Assembly: GCA_019639215.1 (NCBI GenBank)
Contig: JAHBSH010000017.1
Span: forward strand, 1-35,848
From: Acidobacteriota bacterium
GTDB taxonomy: Bacteria > Acidobacteriota > Blastocatellia > Pyrinomonadales > Pyrinomonadaceae
Reading direction: 5' to 3'
DNA: 35,848 nt
The notes below the pieces were generated by a model. It was given only the letters and a program-made list of their open reading frames with translations. It did no database searches and was not told where the DNA came from. The position numbers and the translations under genes are program-made. Positions 23,987-33,073 of this stretch are shown here, piece by piece; positions within the stretch are counted from its first letter, which is position 1; each line of letters begins with the position of its first letter.

Positions 23987-26545
23987 TTAGGTTATCGTCG
24001 AGAAGGAAATTATCGAATGCTCCTCGCTCTCGCCTTCCCTGATAAATGGCGGAGTTGTCGGACGCGGAACAGGCAGGTTCTCAAGTTCCTCAACATCCAG
24101 AACTTTGACGACAGGTATCATCTCTTCTGTATCGACACCTGTTCGTGAATTGCGAAGACGATTTATCGCTTTTGAACGATACATGGCTTTGTCTGCAACG
24201 ACCACAAGCTCGTCAAAGCTTTGTCCCTGGGTCGGGAAACTTGCCGAACCGAAGCTGATGCCGACCCTTGCAAATTGATCGCCTCCAACAGGCAAGGCAA
24301 AGGTCGAGACCGTATCTTCTATTCGCCTCCGCAAGCGTTCCATGTAGGTCATATCAGTATCCGGAACGATCGCTACAAATTCATCGCCGCCGTAACGGGC
24401 CAGAAAATCATACTCTCTCAGTTGGCCGCGGATCAGCTTTGCGATTTCGCGGAGCATGTTATCGCCGACGCGGTGGCCGTATGTATCATTGACCGCCTTA
24501 AAGCCGTCCAGATCAAGCACGAGCAGTTGGAATGTTGTCCCTCCGCGTCCCGCACGCATTACTTCTTTGTCAAATTCTATCTGAAGGCTTCTCGAATTTG
24601 GCAAACCCGTCATTGGGTCAGTTAGAGCGTATGCCTGAGCTTCGGCGTGGCGGAGAGCCTTCTCGATAGCATCAGCAGCGATACGTGAGACGGTTTCCAG
24701 CAAACGAAGATGCTCATCCTGATAGCTGGCAACAGAGTTTGAATACAGAGACACGGCTCCGATCAGCTTTTCTTCGGCGATCAGAGGCAGTGAGGTCATT
24801 GCTGTATAATCAAGGCCAGACTCAACGCCAGAGAATGCAAAATCCAGCGTCGGATCCACATTAGAGACCGACGTAAGTTTTTTGAGCACATAACCTGTGG
24901 CTCCCTCACCAACCCTGATACGCTTTCCTGTCAATTCTGTCTTACGCTGTCCTTCTACGAAGGCCGCAGTCGCGGTTTCACCTGATTCGTCCAGAAGATA
25001 TAGGACACAGGTGTCGTAGGGAACGAAAGCAGCCACCTTTTGTGTAAACAGTGATAACGTTTGGCCAAGGTTGAGTGATGAACTGAATTCCCTTGCAAGA
25101 GAAAAGAGCGTGAATACCTCATGATTCGCCCGTTGGATCTGTTCAACATAGCTTGGAAGCTCTTCCGCCTCTCCACCGGCAGCCAGAGCACTCTCATACG
25201 ATAACCCTGCCTCTGCTATCTCGTCATCGAGAGCTTTTAGATTCTTGATAAACACCTGGACCAATGCCGGATCGTATTGTGAACCTGCTCGGGAACGAAG
25301 GAAATCACATGCTTCCTCGCGTGAAATAGCTGAACGATAAGGACGATCTCCGCGCAATGTATCAAAGGCATCCGCAATTGTAAGTATGCGAGCAGTAATA
25401 GGTATTTGCTTCCCTTTTAAACCCTCCGGATATCCGCTACCGTCCCAACATTCATGATGGTATTTCACGGTTGGAACCACGGGATATGTAAAGCCGACCT
25501 TCTCCAGTATTGAGGCTCCGACAGAAGAGTGGATCTTCATCTTTTCCATTTCCGCCGGGGTCAGACGTCCGGGTTTATTGAGGATATGATCCGGTACGGC
25601 TAGTTTGCCGATGTCATGAAGCAGCGCACCAGCTCGCAGAGCGCTTATCTCATCCTCAGACAAACCTAAAAGTCTTCCCAATCCGACCGCGTAAATCTGA
25701 GTTCTGCGAACGTGTCCGGTTCCGACCTGATCACGAGCATCTATCGCTGTCGCCAGTGCCTCTACTGTCGCAAGATGCAGCCTGCTAGCCTCCATTATTT
25801 GACGTGTTTTTGCCGAGAGGCTGCGAAGGTGGATCTTGTATGCTATGTTCCCGACAACAACAAGCAGAACGATCACAAGTCCGAAATCGAATCCGTAGTG
25901 CCGGAACACAAGAAACAGAAGAATTGTTCCTAGTATGCTGACAGGATATGAGCTTAAAAGCGACGCCACTTCGTCCCACGAAGATGGCTTTTGCTGCCGT
26001 GATGACTCAATGCCCTGACGCACGAAAAGCAGAGCCGCTTTGACGCTAAAATGAGCTGCCGCCATAAGCACCGCCGATATGATCACCTCATTCGGCACAA
26101 GCATCGTATTTAGGCCTGCAACTTCAACTCGGCTGGTAAAATTCGTTAGAGCGAGACCGTAGATGACGGCTCCGATAAACGACGCGACTATCTCAGAGCA
26201 AACAGCGAAAAGGTCGTGTTTGTCACGCTCCCCAAATCGCAGCCTGCCTGTAATACCGGCAACTGATGCAAGCAAAATGCCTCCGGCTGGGCCAAGCGAA
26301 ACACAGCCCCAGAACGCTGCAACTGTATTGGCATCTGCGTTGATCCTGGTGCCCGGTATCGATATTCTGAAGCCAGCCACCAGGATCGTTACGAGTGTGG
26401 ACGAAGCGAGAAGAATAAATTCAAAAAGTGAAAGCGAGGCTGTCAGATAGAACGCATACCCTATGAGGCCGACGGCAATTGCTGATACTGATCCATATAA
26501 GATCTGTTCATTTTTGCTTATATTTGCCGTGCTCTTTCCAAACAT
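23987..26545 (-). CDS. HD-GYP / GAF / GGDEF cyclic-di-GMP enzyme
   Basis: Numbered from ATG 26545 (852 residues), the order is: an N-terminal membrane sensor of about seven or eight spans (15-240); an HD-GYP phosphodiesterase with HDIGK (310-314), HHECWDGSGYP (363-373) complete; a GAF domain (about 478-625); and a GGDEF cyclase with intact GGDEF (719-723) and inhibitory I-site REYD (710-713). It should be able both to make and degrade c-di-GMP, with the balance set by the membrane and GAF inputs. The frame continues 76 codons upstream through a strongly hairpinned stretch that does not look coding, so I use the ATG beginning MFGKSTANIS, although no Shine-Dalgarno precedes it. The stop is 13 nt from the Omp85 stop. 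Confidence 0.93.
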   Translation of the reverse strand: MFGKSTANISKNEQILYGSVSAIAVGLIGYAFYLTASLSLFEFILLASSTLVTILVAGFRISIPGTRINADANTVAAFWGCVSLGPAGGILLASVAGITGRLRFGERDKHDLFAVCSEIVASFIGAVIYGLALTNFTSRVEVAGLNTMLVPNEVIISAVLMAAAHFSVKAALLFVRQGIESSRQQKPSSWDEVASLLSSYPVSILGTILLFLVFRHYGFDFGLVIVLLVVVGNIAYKIHLRSLSAKTRQIMEASRLHLATVEALATAIDARDQVGTGHVRRTQIYAVGLGRLLGLSEDEISALRAGALLHDIGKLAVPDHILNKPGRLTPAEMEKMKIHSSVGASILEKVGFTYPVVPTVKYHHECWDGSGYPEGLKGKQIPITARILTIADAFDTLRGDRPYRSAISREEACDFLRSRAGSQYDPALVQVFIKNLKALDDEIAEAGLSYESALAAGGEAEELPSYVEQIQRANHEVFTLFSLAREFSSSLNLGQTLSLFTQKVAAFVPYDTCVLYLLDESGETATAAFVEGQRKTELTGKRIRVGEGATGYVLKKLTSVSNVDPTLDFAFSGVESGLDYTAMTSLPLIAEEKLIGAVSLYSNSVASYQDEHLRLLETVSRIAADAIEKALRHAEAQAYALTDPMTGLPNSRSLQIEFDKEVMRAGRGGTTFQLLVLDLDGFKAVNDTYGHRVGDNMLREIAKLIRGQLREYDFLARYGGDEFVAIVPDTDMTYMERLRRRIEDTVSTFALPVGGDQFARVGISFGSASFPTQGQSFDELVVVADKAMYRSKAINRLRNSRTGVDTEEMIPVVKVLDVEELENLPVPRPTTPPFIREGESEEHSIISFSTIT

Positions 26546-26590
26546 AATGGTTTGTTTCGAATATGCGACTGCTTTTCGGGTCCGCTTTCT

Positions 26591-26627
26591 GGCCGGGGTT
26601 GCACGCTTGGGGTCGTGGAACCCGGCC
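26591..26627 (-). other. Strong structured hairpin in the leader of the c-di-GMP gene
   Basis: GGCCGGG (26591-26597) pairs with CCCGGCC (26621-26627). Inside this, after one bulged base, TT pairs with AA, then a mismatch, then CACG with CGTG around an 8-nt loop: 13 pairs in all. It ends 45 nt before the chosen ATG (26545) within the 242-nt divergent gap. No c-di-GMP riboswitch core was recognised. Confidence 0.5.
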
Positions 26628-26787
26628 TTCGCGGATGATGCCAACGTCCGCCAACGCAATGGCATCGTATAGATCGTTATACAAACGTCGTGCCGTAAAC
26701 AGCACCGTTGATCTAACAGCGATTTAGACGGTTTTAGCGTGACCATTTGCAGGCCGTTATTAAATTCGTTCAAATTGACCTAGCAAT

Positions 26788-27753
26788 ATGACATCTATGT
26801 TTCAAAATGAATGGCCTGTTATCTTACGTGCTCTGGGAATGATATTTCTGGCGTTCGCGGGATCGGTTTTGGGGCAGGATGACGAGCCAATAAAGGTCGA
26901 TACCGAACTGGTCACGTTTGAGGTCACGGTCACGGGAAAGGATGGAAAACCCATATCCGGCCTAAAGGCTGAGGATTTTCGCATATTCGACAACGGGGTC
27001 GAACGCAAGGTCGATTTTTTCCAGCCGATCACCGGCGATGAACAAAAAAGGCCCTTACTGGTAATTTTTGCTCTTGACGTTTCCGGCAGCATGACAGCGG
27101 CGGAAATGGAAAGCCTTCGCAACGCTCTCAAGCAGTCGATAAAGCGTTTAGGTTCGCCTAACACTTATTTTGCGATAATGACATTCGCTATGCGTGTCAG
27201 GACAGTTGCGGGATTTTCAAATATTCCCCAGCGGCTGGATCGTTCTTTGGAAAAGCTGTCCCGTGATACTGGCGGATTGTCCACACACGCATATGACGCG
27301 GTCGATGACGCTATACGGCTCATCGTAAGAAAAAGCCCTAAGAGCATTCGCGGACAGGCTCCTAAACGTTCGGTGGTGGTGATAACGGACGGTTTTCCGG
27401 TTGGGGATGTCGTTGCCCCCGAAACGGTAATAGAACGAGCTAACGCTGCAGAAGTGAGTGTTTATTCCATTATAATGCCGTCATATTCACGTCTTCAGGG
27501 CACAAAACGCCCGTTGATGACGCCCTTTGAGGCCAGCGGCCTAGTGGATAGGACTGGCGGAATAAACCTTTATGCAGGTGATAAAAGTTTGGAAAACCTT
27601 TTTGTAGAACTTGAGTCGCAGGTTACAGGCTCATACGCGGTTGCCTTTTATCCTGAGCCTGCCAGATCTGCTGACGATTATCGTGAGGTTCGCATTGAGA
27701 CACAGGAAGGCCTAAAACTGCGACAGAACAGACCCGGTTATCGGCCCCGATAA
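26788..27753 (+). CDS. Secreted VWFA-domain protein (Acidobacterial VWFA-related type)
   Basis: The 321-residue protein has a signal peptide (hydrophobic core about 11-29, cleavage near VLGQ/DDEP). A short beta domain follows, with the family phrase FEVTVTGKDGKPISGLKAEDFRIFDNG (44-70, given here as key blocks VTVTGKDGKP and DFRIFDNG). The von Willebrand A domain (about 88-300) has an intact metal-dependent adhesion motif D97-V-S99-G-S101 and VVVITDGFP. This architecture is found in many copies in Acidobacteriota. Its ligand is unknown; a role in protein or surface binding outside the inner membrane is likely. It diverges from the c-di-GMP gene. Confidence 0.9.
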   Translation: MTSMFQNEWPVILRALGMIFLAFAGSVLGQDDEPIKVDTELVTFEVTVTGKDGKPISGLKAEDFRIFDNGVERKVDFFQPITGDEQKRPLLVIFALDVSGSMTAAEMESLRNALKQSIKRLGSPNTYFAIMTFAMRVRTVAGFSNIPQRLDRSLEKLSRDTGGLSTHAYDAVDDAIRLIVRKSPKSIRGQAPKRSVVVITDGFPVGDVVAPETVIERANAAEVSVYSIIMPSYSRLQGTKRPLMTPFEASGLVDRTGGINLYAGDKSLENLFVELESQVTGSYAVAFYPEPARSADDYREVRIETQEGLKLRQNRPGYRPR

Positions 27754-27774
27754 CACGGTAAACCAATAAACCCG

Positions 27775-27990
27775 TCAGTAACGGTCATCGTCGTAACCAT
27801 ATCCGTCGTAGTCCTTGTCCTCGCCGTAGTCATCATCATCGTCCTCATCCTTTAGATCCAGCTCTATCGGATCCAACCCGACGACGACGAGACCAGCACC
27901 ACATTCCTCACACGTTACGGTATCTCCCTGTTCGGATTCCGCATCAACGTAAACTTCTTCATCGCACTCTGGGCAAATGGATGTCGGCAT
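27775..27990 (-). CDS. LysW-like zinc-ribbon protein with extended acidic tail
   Basis: The 71-residue protein matches LysW, the amino-group carrier of lysine/arginine synthesis, over its first 45 residues: CPECDEEV, TCEECGAGL, VVVGLDPIELDL, with zinc ligands C6, C9, C27 and C30. LysW ends in EDWGE, whose terminal Glu carries the substrate. Here the equivalent is D54-Y55-G56-E57, followed by 14 more residues rich in Asp and Tyr (DKDYDGYGYDDDRY). The carrier Glu is thus internal. No lysX or lysZ homologue is nearby. It may be a repurposed relative, or a zinc-ribbon protein of unrelated job. GGGGAG lies upstream at about 28000, and the gene converges on the VWFA gene with 21 nt between. Confidence 0.8.
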   Translation of the reverse strand: MPTSICPECDEEVYVDAESEQGDTVTCEECGAGLVVVGLDPIELDLKDEDDDDDYGEDKDYDGYGYDDDRY

Positions 27991-28126
27991 GTTTGTTCTC
28001 CCCTAAAATCAAACGAAATATTGCTCTATGATCATATCGGATCGGCAAAGCCTGAGTGATATGACGCGGGTTTACTAACCTCTATTTTTATTCTATTTTT
28101 AGACTCGTTAGTTTTGCAATTTCCAA

Positions 28127-29068
28127 ATGCGATTTCCATTTAAATTAAAACAAAATGATGCCGATACTGATCTGGATGTGATCGGCTTTGGCACCAACGC
28201 GGTAGATTTTCTCATTCGTGTGCCTGAGTATCCGGCGTTTAATTCAAAGGTCAGACTTTCGGACTATATCAGAGCAGCGGGCGGCGAAGCGGCAACGACA
28301 ATGGCCGGACTGCAAAGACTTGGTTTAAGAACATCATATATCGGTCGGTTCGGTGACGATGACGCAGGTGAATTCGGCATGGCATCGCTGCGTGACGAAG
28401 GCGTTGACCTTTCTTATGCTGAAAAGATCGAAGGAGCCGCAACACAGATCGCGTTCATTGTGATTGACGACAGGAACGGTGAGCGAACTGTCATTTGGGA
28501 CCGCGATCCTAAACTTTCCTATTCAGCTGACGAAGCTCCTCTCGATGCTGTAAAGCGTTCAAAGGTTTTGCACTTTACCCCGCATGATGTCGAAGCCTGC
28601 ATAGCAATGGCGAAAGAGGCCAAAGAGCATGGGGTCATCGTTTCGGCAGACATCGACAATATGTTCGAGGGAGCTGAAGAGCTTTTTTCCTACATTGATA
28701 TTTTTATCGCTTCTTCAGATCTTCCGGCGAAGATCTTTGGCCCTATAGATGAACGAAAAGCTCTGCTCAATTTACAAGACCGTTTCGGCAGCAAACTTGT
28801 CGGCATTACATTAGGTAGGGCAGGGTCACTGTTGCTATGCGATGGAAAATTTATAGAGACTCCCGGCTACGCCGTGCCGGGCGGCTGTAAGGACACAACG
28901 GGTGCGGGCGATTCTTACCGTGTCGGATTGCTCTATGGCCTGCTTACCGGAAGCGAGATTGAAGAGGCTGCAAAAATGGCAAATGCTGTGGCTGCATTGA
29001 AATGCCGGGCGGTCGGAGCAAGAACATCTCTTCCAACAAAGAGCGAACTGTTTGAAATGATAAATTAG
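28127..29068 (+). CDS. PfkB/ribokinase-family sugar kinase
   Basis: The 313-residue cytoplasmic kinase phosphorylates a sugar or nucleoside with ATP. The N-terminal signature GGEAATTMAGLQRLG (52-66) and the C-terminal DTTGAGDSYRVG (256-267), with catalytic base D262, are clear. The usual Ala-Phe after GD is Ser-Tyr here. The substrate cannot be told: the family includes ribokinase, fructokinase and adenosine kinase. It follows a 136-nt gap after the divergent LysW-like gene and ends in a hairpin shared with the convergent dienelactone-hydrolase-like gene. Confidence 0.9.
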   Translation: MRFPFKLKQNDADTDLDVIGFGTNAVDFLIRVPEYPAFNSKVRLSDYIRAAGGEAATTMAGLQRLGLRTSYIGRFGDDDAGEFGMASLRDEGVDLSYAEKIEGAATQIAFIVIDDRNGERTVIWDRDPKLSYSADEAPLDAVKRSKVLHFTPHDVEACIAMAKEAKEHGVIVSADIDNMFEGAEELFSYIDIFIASSDLPAKIFGPIDERKALLNLQDRFGSKLVGITLGRAGSLLLCDGKFIETPGYAVPGGCKDTTGAGDSYRVGLLYGLLTGSEIEEAAKMANAVAALKCRAVGARTSLPTKSELFEMIN

Positions 29069-29070
29069 AA

Positions 29071-29099
29071 AACGGGCGGGTTTGAAAACCCAGCCCGTT
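29071..29099. terminator. Terminator between the PfkB and dienelactone-hydrolase-like genes
   Basis: AACGGGC (29071-29077) pairs with GCCCGTT (29093-29099) and the inner GGGTTT pairs with AAACCC across one bulged A. On the minus strand the stem is followed by TTCTAATTT, a fair U tract. It begins 3 nt after the PfkB stop and lies 25 nt past the end of the opposing gene. Confidence 0.8.
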
Positions 29100-29124
29100 G
29101 ATCTTTCGCTCGATCTGTTTCGGT

Positions 29125-29793
29125 TTATAATTTATCGTTAAAGAACCTTACGACCAATGCCCATGCATCCGCTGCAGCATCAGCATCATAGACCTCCGGG
29201 CGAGTGTCATTAAAGAAAGCGTGATCCGCGTCGTATTTTACCGACTCCAGCGGAAGCTCATATTTTTCGACTGCGGCTTCCAGTTCTCCGACCTTTTCCG
29301 TGCTTATCCAATAGTCACGCGTTGCCGATATAAACAATGTCGGAACACGCAGCTTTTTCAGTACATCCTCCTCAGGAATATCACCATAAAAAGCGGCGAC
29401 AGCTGAAACTCCCTCAACTTCGCTGGCCGACCGCAAAGCAAAGGTGCCGCCCATACAATAACCAGTGACGCCAAAATGATTCACGCCAAAGCTTTCAGAC
29501 GCCCTTGCAATTGCATTTCTGATAGTGTCCATGCCGTCCTCTATTTCCAATGCGTGCATCAGCGCTGAAGCCTCTTCGGCATCTTTTGTCACCTTGCCTC
29601 TATAAAGGTCGGGGACAATGGCAATGAATCCTTCCGAAGCGTATCTTTGCGCAATGTCCTTTATGTGGTCATTGACGCCCCACCATTCCTGAATGATCAG
29701 CACAACTTTTCCATTGCCGTTCTCAGGTTTTACGACGTATGCGGTCGTATCTCCATTTGCCGTACCAAAGTTAAGTGTTTCAGTCATAGCCAT
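29125..29793 (-). CDS. Dienelactone hydrolase family protein
   Basis: This 222-residue alpha/beta hydrolase keeps the dienelactone-hydrolase triad: C113 in GYCMGG, D160 in ATRDYWIS and H191 in DADHAFFNDTRPEVYD. E36 of QEWWG is the conserved Glu that activates the cysteine. Members hydrolyse lactones and esters. With no aromatic-degradation genes nearby, the natural substrate is unknown. I start at ATG 29793 because GGAGGG stands 6 nt before it; a frame extension of 11 codons upstream has no such site. It follows the TonB receptor gene by 77 nt on the same strand. Confidence 0.9.
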   Translation of the reverse strand: MAMTETLNFGTANGDTTAYVVKPENGNGKVVLIIQEWWGVNDHIKDIAQRYASEGFIAIVPDLYRGKVTKDAEEASALMHALEIEDGMDTIRNAIARASESFGVNHFGVTGYCMGGTFALRSASEVEGVSAVAAFYGDIPEEDVLKKLRVPTLFISATRDYWISTEKVGELEAAVEKYELPLESVKYDADHAFFNDTRPEVYDADAAADAWALVVRFFNDKL

Positions 29794-29870
29794 AAAAAAC
29801 CCTCCGAAAACCTCGTTTATTCCCAATTATAAACGAAGATCTCGGAGGAAGTAAGCGAATGGAGACGCTT

Positions 29871-32138
29871 TTAAAAGAACCTTATGGTGTAGCCAAATCG
29901 AATGCCCCGGCCGATCTCCGGGACAAGGTCTTTCACAAAACTCAAGTGATTGCGATACAGCTTATTAGTCAAATTATAGGCATTGACCGAGAAGATATGA
30001 GCGTGATGCTGACGGCCGATGGTGTATGAGCCCGCGATATTTAACAGGCCATATCCATCTGTTTGCGTTTCGAGCGGGGATACTTTCTTTTGCTTGGCGG
30101 CAAAAACAACTTCCGGTCTGACCGTGAGATCGTTGTATCTAAGGTCAAGTCCCAGCCGCACTCTCGCTGGTGGTATTCGCGGAAGATTCTCATCACGGTC
30201 CGTCAATCGCGCTCGAACGGTATCAAAATTCAGAAACGCTCCGACAAAGCGATTAAAACTCGCCTCGGCCGAAAGCTCAGCTCCTGTAAATGCTGCATTA
30301 TCCTGTGAATAGTTGCCTATGAAAAGGCCGTCTTCTGTATCCGGTTCGCCGTCACCGTCCTCATCAACTGCGGCAAGATAGACAAAGTTGCTGATGCTGT
30401 AATGAAAAATGTCGCCCGTCAAACGGAATTTGTCCGAAATATGTCTTAACGATACATCGATCCCGTTCGAGCGTTCGGTCTTCAGAGCATTGTTGCCGAC
30501 CTCATAGGTCATGTTACCAATGTGCGGTCCGTGATTGTATAGTTCCTCAAGAGCGGGAGCACGGGTCGAGTGCGTATAGTTCGCGACCAAAGCGCCGCCT
30601 TCCCAAAGGCCGACATTTATTCCTGCTCCGCCTGAGAATGCCGTGAAGCTGCGGCTGTTCAAGAGAGGGTCTTCGGGGTTATAACGGTTGTTCTCAATGC
30701 GTCCGCCGAATTGAAATTTGACCTTTTTGAGATCGATCTCTTCCAGCGCATAGGCTGAAAACGAGTTATGTGCGATCTTGCCGTTGACAAGCTGTTCTTC
30801 GCCGTCAACACGGTAATTACGATTAAAACCTTCGAAACCGAATCGTCCGGTAAGGCTTCCTGCACGCTGCTGTTCAAAAAGCGTCCGATACGAAAAGGTC
30901 TTGTTCTTGTAAACCGTGGCTATCTCGGACTCGTTATGTTCAATCTCTGTTTCTATCTCATCGTGTTTGTAGTCAGAATAGAAAAGGCTGTACTGCATTC
31001 CTCTCAGATATGGATTTGTAAGGTCACGAAATCCACCCGACACCTTGGTATTATAAGCACGTGAGCGCAGGCTGACGTCCAGTTCCTCGTGTTCATGTTC
31101 GTCACCTCCGGCCAGCAAGTGTTCGTGCTTATGTTCCTCATGATGTCCGTGAAACTCACCTGCATAAGGAACTCCGAATTTGCGTATATCGGCCGCGAAT
31201 AGCCCGTCGATCCAGGCCTTTTCACCATAGTATCCTAAACCGAAAGAACCGTTGTTCGACCTTGAACGCGAATTCGGAACAATGCCTTCGGGCGTGCTGA
31301 AATTGCCCGAACGCTGTGCACCGGCTTTGCCGCGAAACATAAAATTCTTATAACCGTATTCTCCGCCTCCGGCAAAACCGGCCTGCTTATCGGCAGATCC
31401 GGCAATGCCTGTGAGGAAACCTCTAAAACCCGAAACAAAATCATTATCGTGATGATCTATTACGTTGACCACACCACCGATAGCATTACTGCCGTATAGA
31501 AGCGTGGCAGGACCTTTCAGCACCTCGATGCGTTCAGCCCCGACCGGATCGACAGGTTCCGCATGGTCACCGGATTGTGATGCTAGCGATCCGGTTCTGA
31601 CGCCATCTTGAACGACCAGAACGCGATCACCGTCAAAACCTCTGATCACAGGACGCGAAGGCCCGGGCCCAAAGCTTCGTTTCGCAACTCCTGTCTCTGA
31701 TTCCAGAACCTCGCCAATGGATGTCGCGGCCTTTTGCATTATCCTTGTTGAGCCAACGGAATTGACCGTCTGAAACGAATCAAATACCGATTGCTCGGTT
31801 CCAGTGGCTGTTACAGTCACCTGCTCCTGAAGAGCGGCAACGCGAAGGTTAAGATCGGCCCTTACATCACTGCCGGCGGTAACGACAACTGCCCTTGTGA
31901 GGTCAGAAAAACCCTCGACATGTGCCAGCACGGTATATCTGCCTGGTGCGACGTCAGGTATCGTATAGTTTCCTTCGGCATCTGTTCTGACGGTTCTTCC
32001 GGTTTGCATGATCTGTACTGTTGCATCATGCAAAGGCGTTGAGCCCCCGTATGTCACCTTCCCGGAGATGGTGCCGTTCTGCGCATAGGCAGTGACCGAA
32101 AACACAAGCAGAAGTGAAAAGAAAAAAAAGGATCTCAT
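29871..32138 (-). CDS. TonB-dependent receptor, ZnuD-like with His-rich loop
   Basis: The 755-residue outer-membrane receptor has a signal peptide (1-20), a carboxypeptidase-regulatory-like beta domain (about 21-103), a TonB-box-like stretch EQVTVTATG (105-113), a plug (about 120-228; GPSRPVIRGFDGDRVLVVQDG) and a 22-strand-type barrel ending in FF. A loop at 330-350 packs nine His among many Glu (HGHHEEHKHEH, then DEHEHEE), preceded by FGVPY, as in the zinc receptor ZnuD. A second extracellular segment near 588-600 reads DEDGDGEPDTEDG, a calcium-type acidic repeat. Zinc (or another soft divalent metal) is the likely cargo. No Zur site was recognised upstream. The LytS/LytTR pair lies just upstream on the same strand. 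Confidence 0.92.
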   Translation of the reverse strand: MRSFFFFSLLLVFSVTAYAQNGTISGKVTYGGSTPLHDATVQIMQTGRTVRTDAEGNYTIPDVAPGRYTVLAHVEGFSDLTRAVVVTAGSDVRADLNLRVAALQEQVTVTATGTEQSVFDSFQTVNSVGSTRIMQKAATSIGEVLESETGVAKRSFGPGPSRPVIRGFDGDRVLVVQDGVRTGSLASQSGDHAEPVDPVGAERIEVLKGPATLLYGSNAIGGVVNVIDHHDNDFVSGFRGFLTGIAGSADKQAGFAGGGEYGYKNFMFRGKAGAQRSGNFSTPEGIVPNSRSRSNNGSFGLGYYGEKAWIDGLFAADIRKFGVPYAGEFHGHHEEHKHEHLLAGGDEHEHEELDVSLRSRAYNTKVSGGFRDLTNPYLRGMQYSLFYSDYKHDEIETEIEHNESEIATVYKNKTFSYRTLFEQQRAGSLTGRFGFEGFNRNYRVDGEEQLVNGKIAHNSFSAYALEEIDLKKVKFQFGGRIENNRYNPEDPLLNSRSFTAFSGGAGINVGLWEGGALVANYTHSTRAPALEELYNHGPHIGNMTYEVGNNALKTERSNGIDVSLRHISDKFRLTGDIFHYSISNFVYLAAVDEDGDGEPDTEDGLFIGNYSQDNAAFTGAELSAEASFNRFVGAFLNFDTVRARLTDRDENLPRIPPARVRLGLDLRYNDLTVRPEVVFAAKQKKVSPLETQTDGYGLLNIAGSYTIGRQHHAHIFSVNAYNLTNKLYRNHLSFVKDLVPEIGRGIRFGYTIRFF

Positions 32139-32293
32139 ATATCTAAATGCCCAGATCGTTATACAAAAAACTTGGGGAGTTTAGATTATGAGACGAATAC
32201 AGGAACGCTTGAGATGTTTTCAACGGATGGTTACTAGAAGCGAATAGATGGATAGGCTACTAAATGAATGGACGGCACGCTTTGCCGGGACTT

Positions 32294-33073
32294 CTAAAGT
32301 TTCAATAGTTCTGTTCGGAGTACCTTTGATTGGAGCCTGCTTGAGGACAACTCCTGGCCGTTGGACAGATGGATGAGGTACGTTCCGCCGGGCAGCGGAG
32401 CGATACGGTCTATCATTCCGAGATTTGCAATAATGCCGCGTGACAGCCTTACGAACATTTTCGGGTCAAGTCTTGCCTCAAGGTCCTTAAGCCGGTAATT
32501 GATCAAATATCTCTGGTTTTCATCAGTGATAATATGCAGCAGTTCTCCGTCAGCGACGATAGAGGCTATCTCAGCAACGGGAACGAGATATATCTCATCT
32601 CTTTGCTTGACCGGTATCCTCTCGATGAATCCCGAAGAACGCGACTCATCATACACTGTCGCTGCATTTCTGAGGCGTTCGGCCTCTACCTCGCGCCAAT
32701 CGCTCTGTTCCAGCCGCTCAGCCGCACGCTGTATCGTTTCGCGTAGCCGAGTATTTTCGACCGGTTTCAAAAGATAATCTATCGCGTTCAGTTCAAATGC
32801 CTGAACCGCATACTGATCGAATGCCGTTACAAAAGCCACTAACGGTGTCTGGCTCTTTTTCAGGGCGCGTATGACATCTATGCCTGAGAGTTCCGGCATC
32901 TGCAGATCAAGCAAGGCAAGATCAGGCCTCAGCTCGATTATCTTTTCAACTGCATCCGAGCCGTTATCAACTTCCGCCACTACCTCAACATCTTCCATTG
33001 AAGAAAGAGCGGAGGTTAGGAACGCTCTCGCCGGGCGCTCATCATCTGCGATCAATATTCTTAGCTTGTTCAT
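32294..33073 (-). CDS. LytTR-type response regulator
   Basis: The 259-residue regulator has a receiver domain (1-120; acidic pair D10-D11, phosphorylation site D56 in LALLDLQMP, T/A in FVTAFDQ, K in YLLKPVE) joined by a helical linker to a LytTR DNA-binding domain (about 153-255; ending with SSSRLQSKVLRTELL). It is the partner of the histidine kinase whose stop overlaps its start by ATGA, giving tight translational coupling. LytTR regulators usually act on genes close by, so the TonB receptor 155 nt downstream, or its own operon, is a candidate target. That is inference. Confidence 0.95.
   Translation of the reverse strand: MNKLRILIADDERPARAFLTSALSSMEDVEVVAEVDNGSDAVEKIIELRPDLALLDLQMPELSGIDVIRALKKSQTPLVAFVTAFDQYAVQAFELNAIDYLLKPVENTRLRETIQRAAERLEQSDWREVEAERLRNAATVYDESRSSGFIERIPVKQRDEIYLVPVAEIASIVADGELLHIITDENQRYLINYRLKDLEARLDPKMFVRLSRGIIANLGMIDRIAPLPGGTYLIHLSNGQELSSSRLQSKVLRTELLKL

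Noticed and set aside
26546..26787. Possible c-di-GMP riboswitch before the HD-GYP/GGDEF gene
   Set aside because: The conserved GEMM core bases were not found; only a hairpin remains, reported separately.
26668..32170. AGATCGTTATACAAA present both near 26668 and near 32153, each upstream of a minus-strand gene
   Set aside because: A 15-bp exact pair is expected about once by chance in a window this long, and no good -35 lies in front of either copy.
32139..32293. Possible Zur box upstream of the zinc-type TonB receptor
   Set aside because: No palindrome of the Zur type was seen in the gap.
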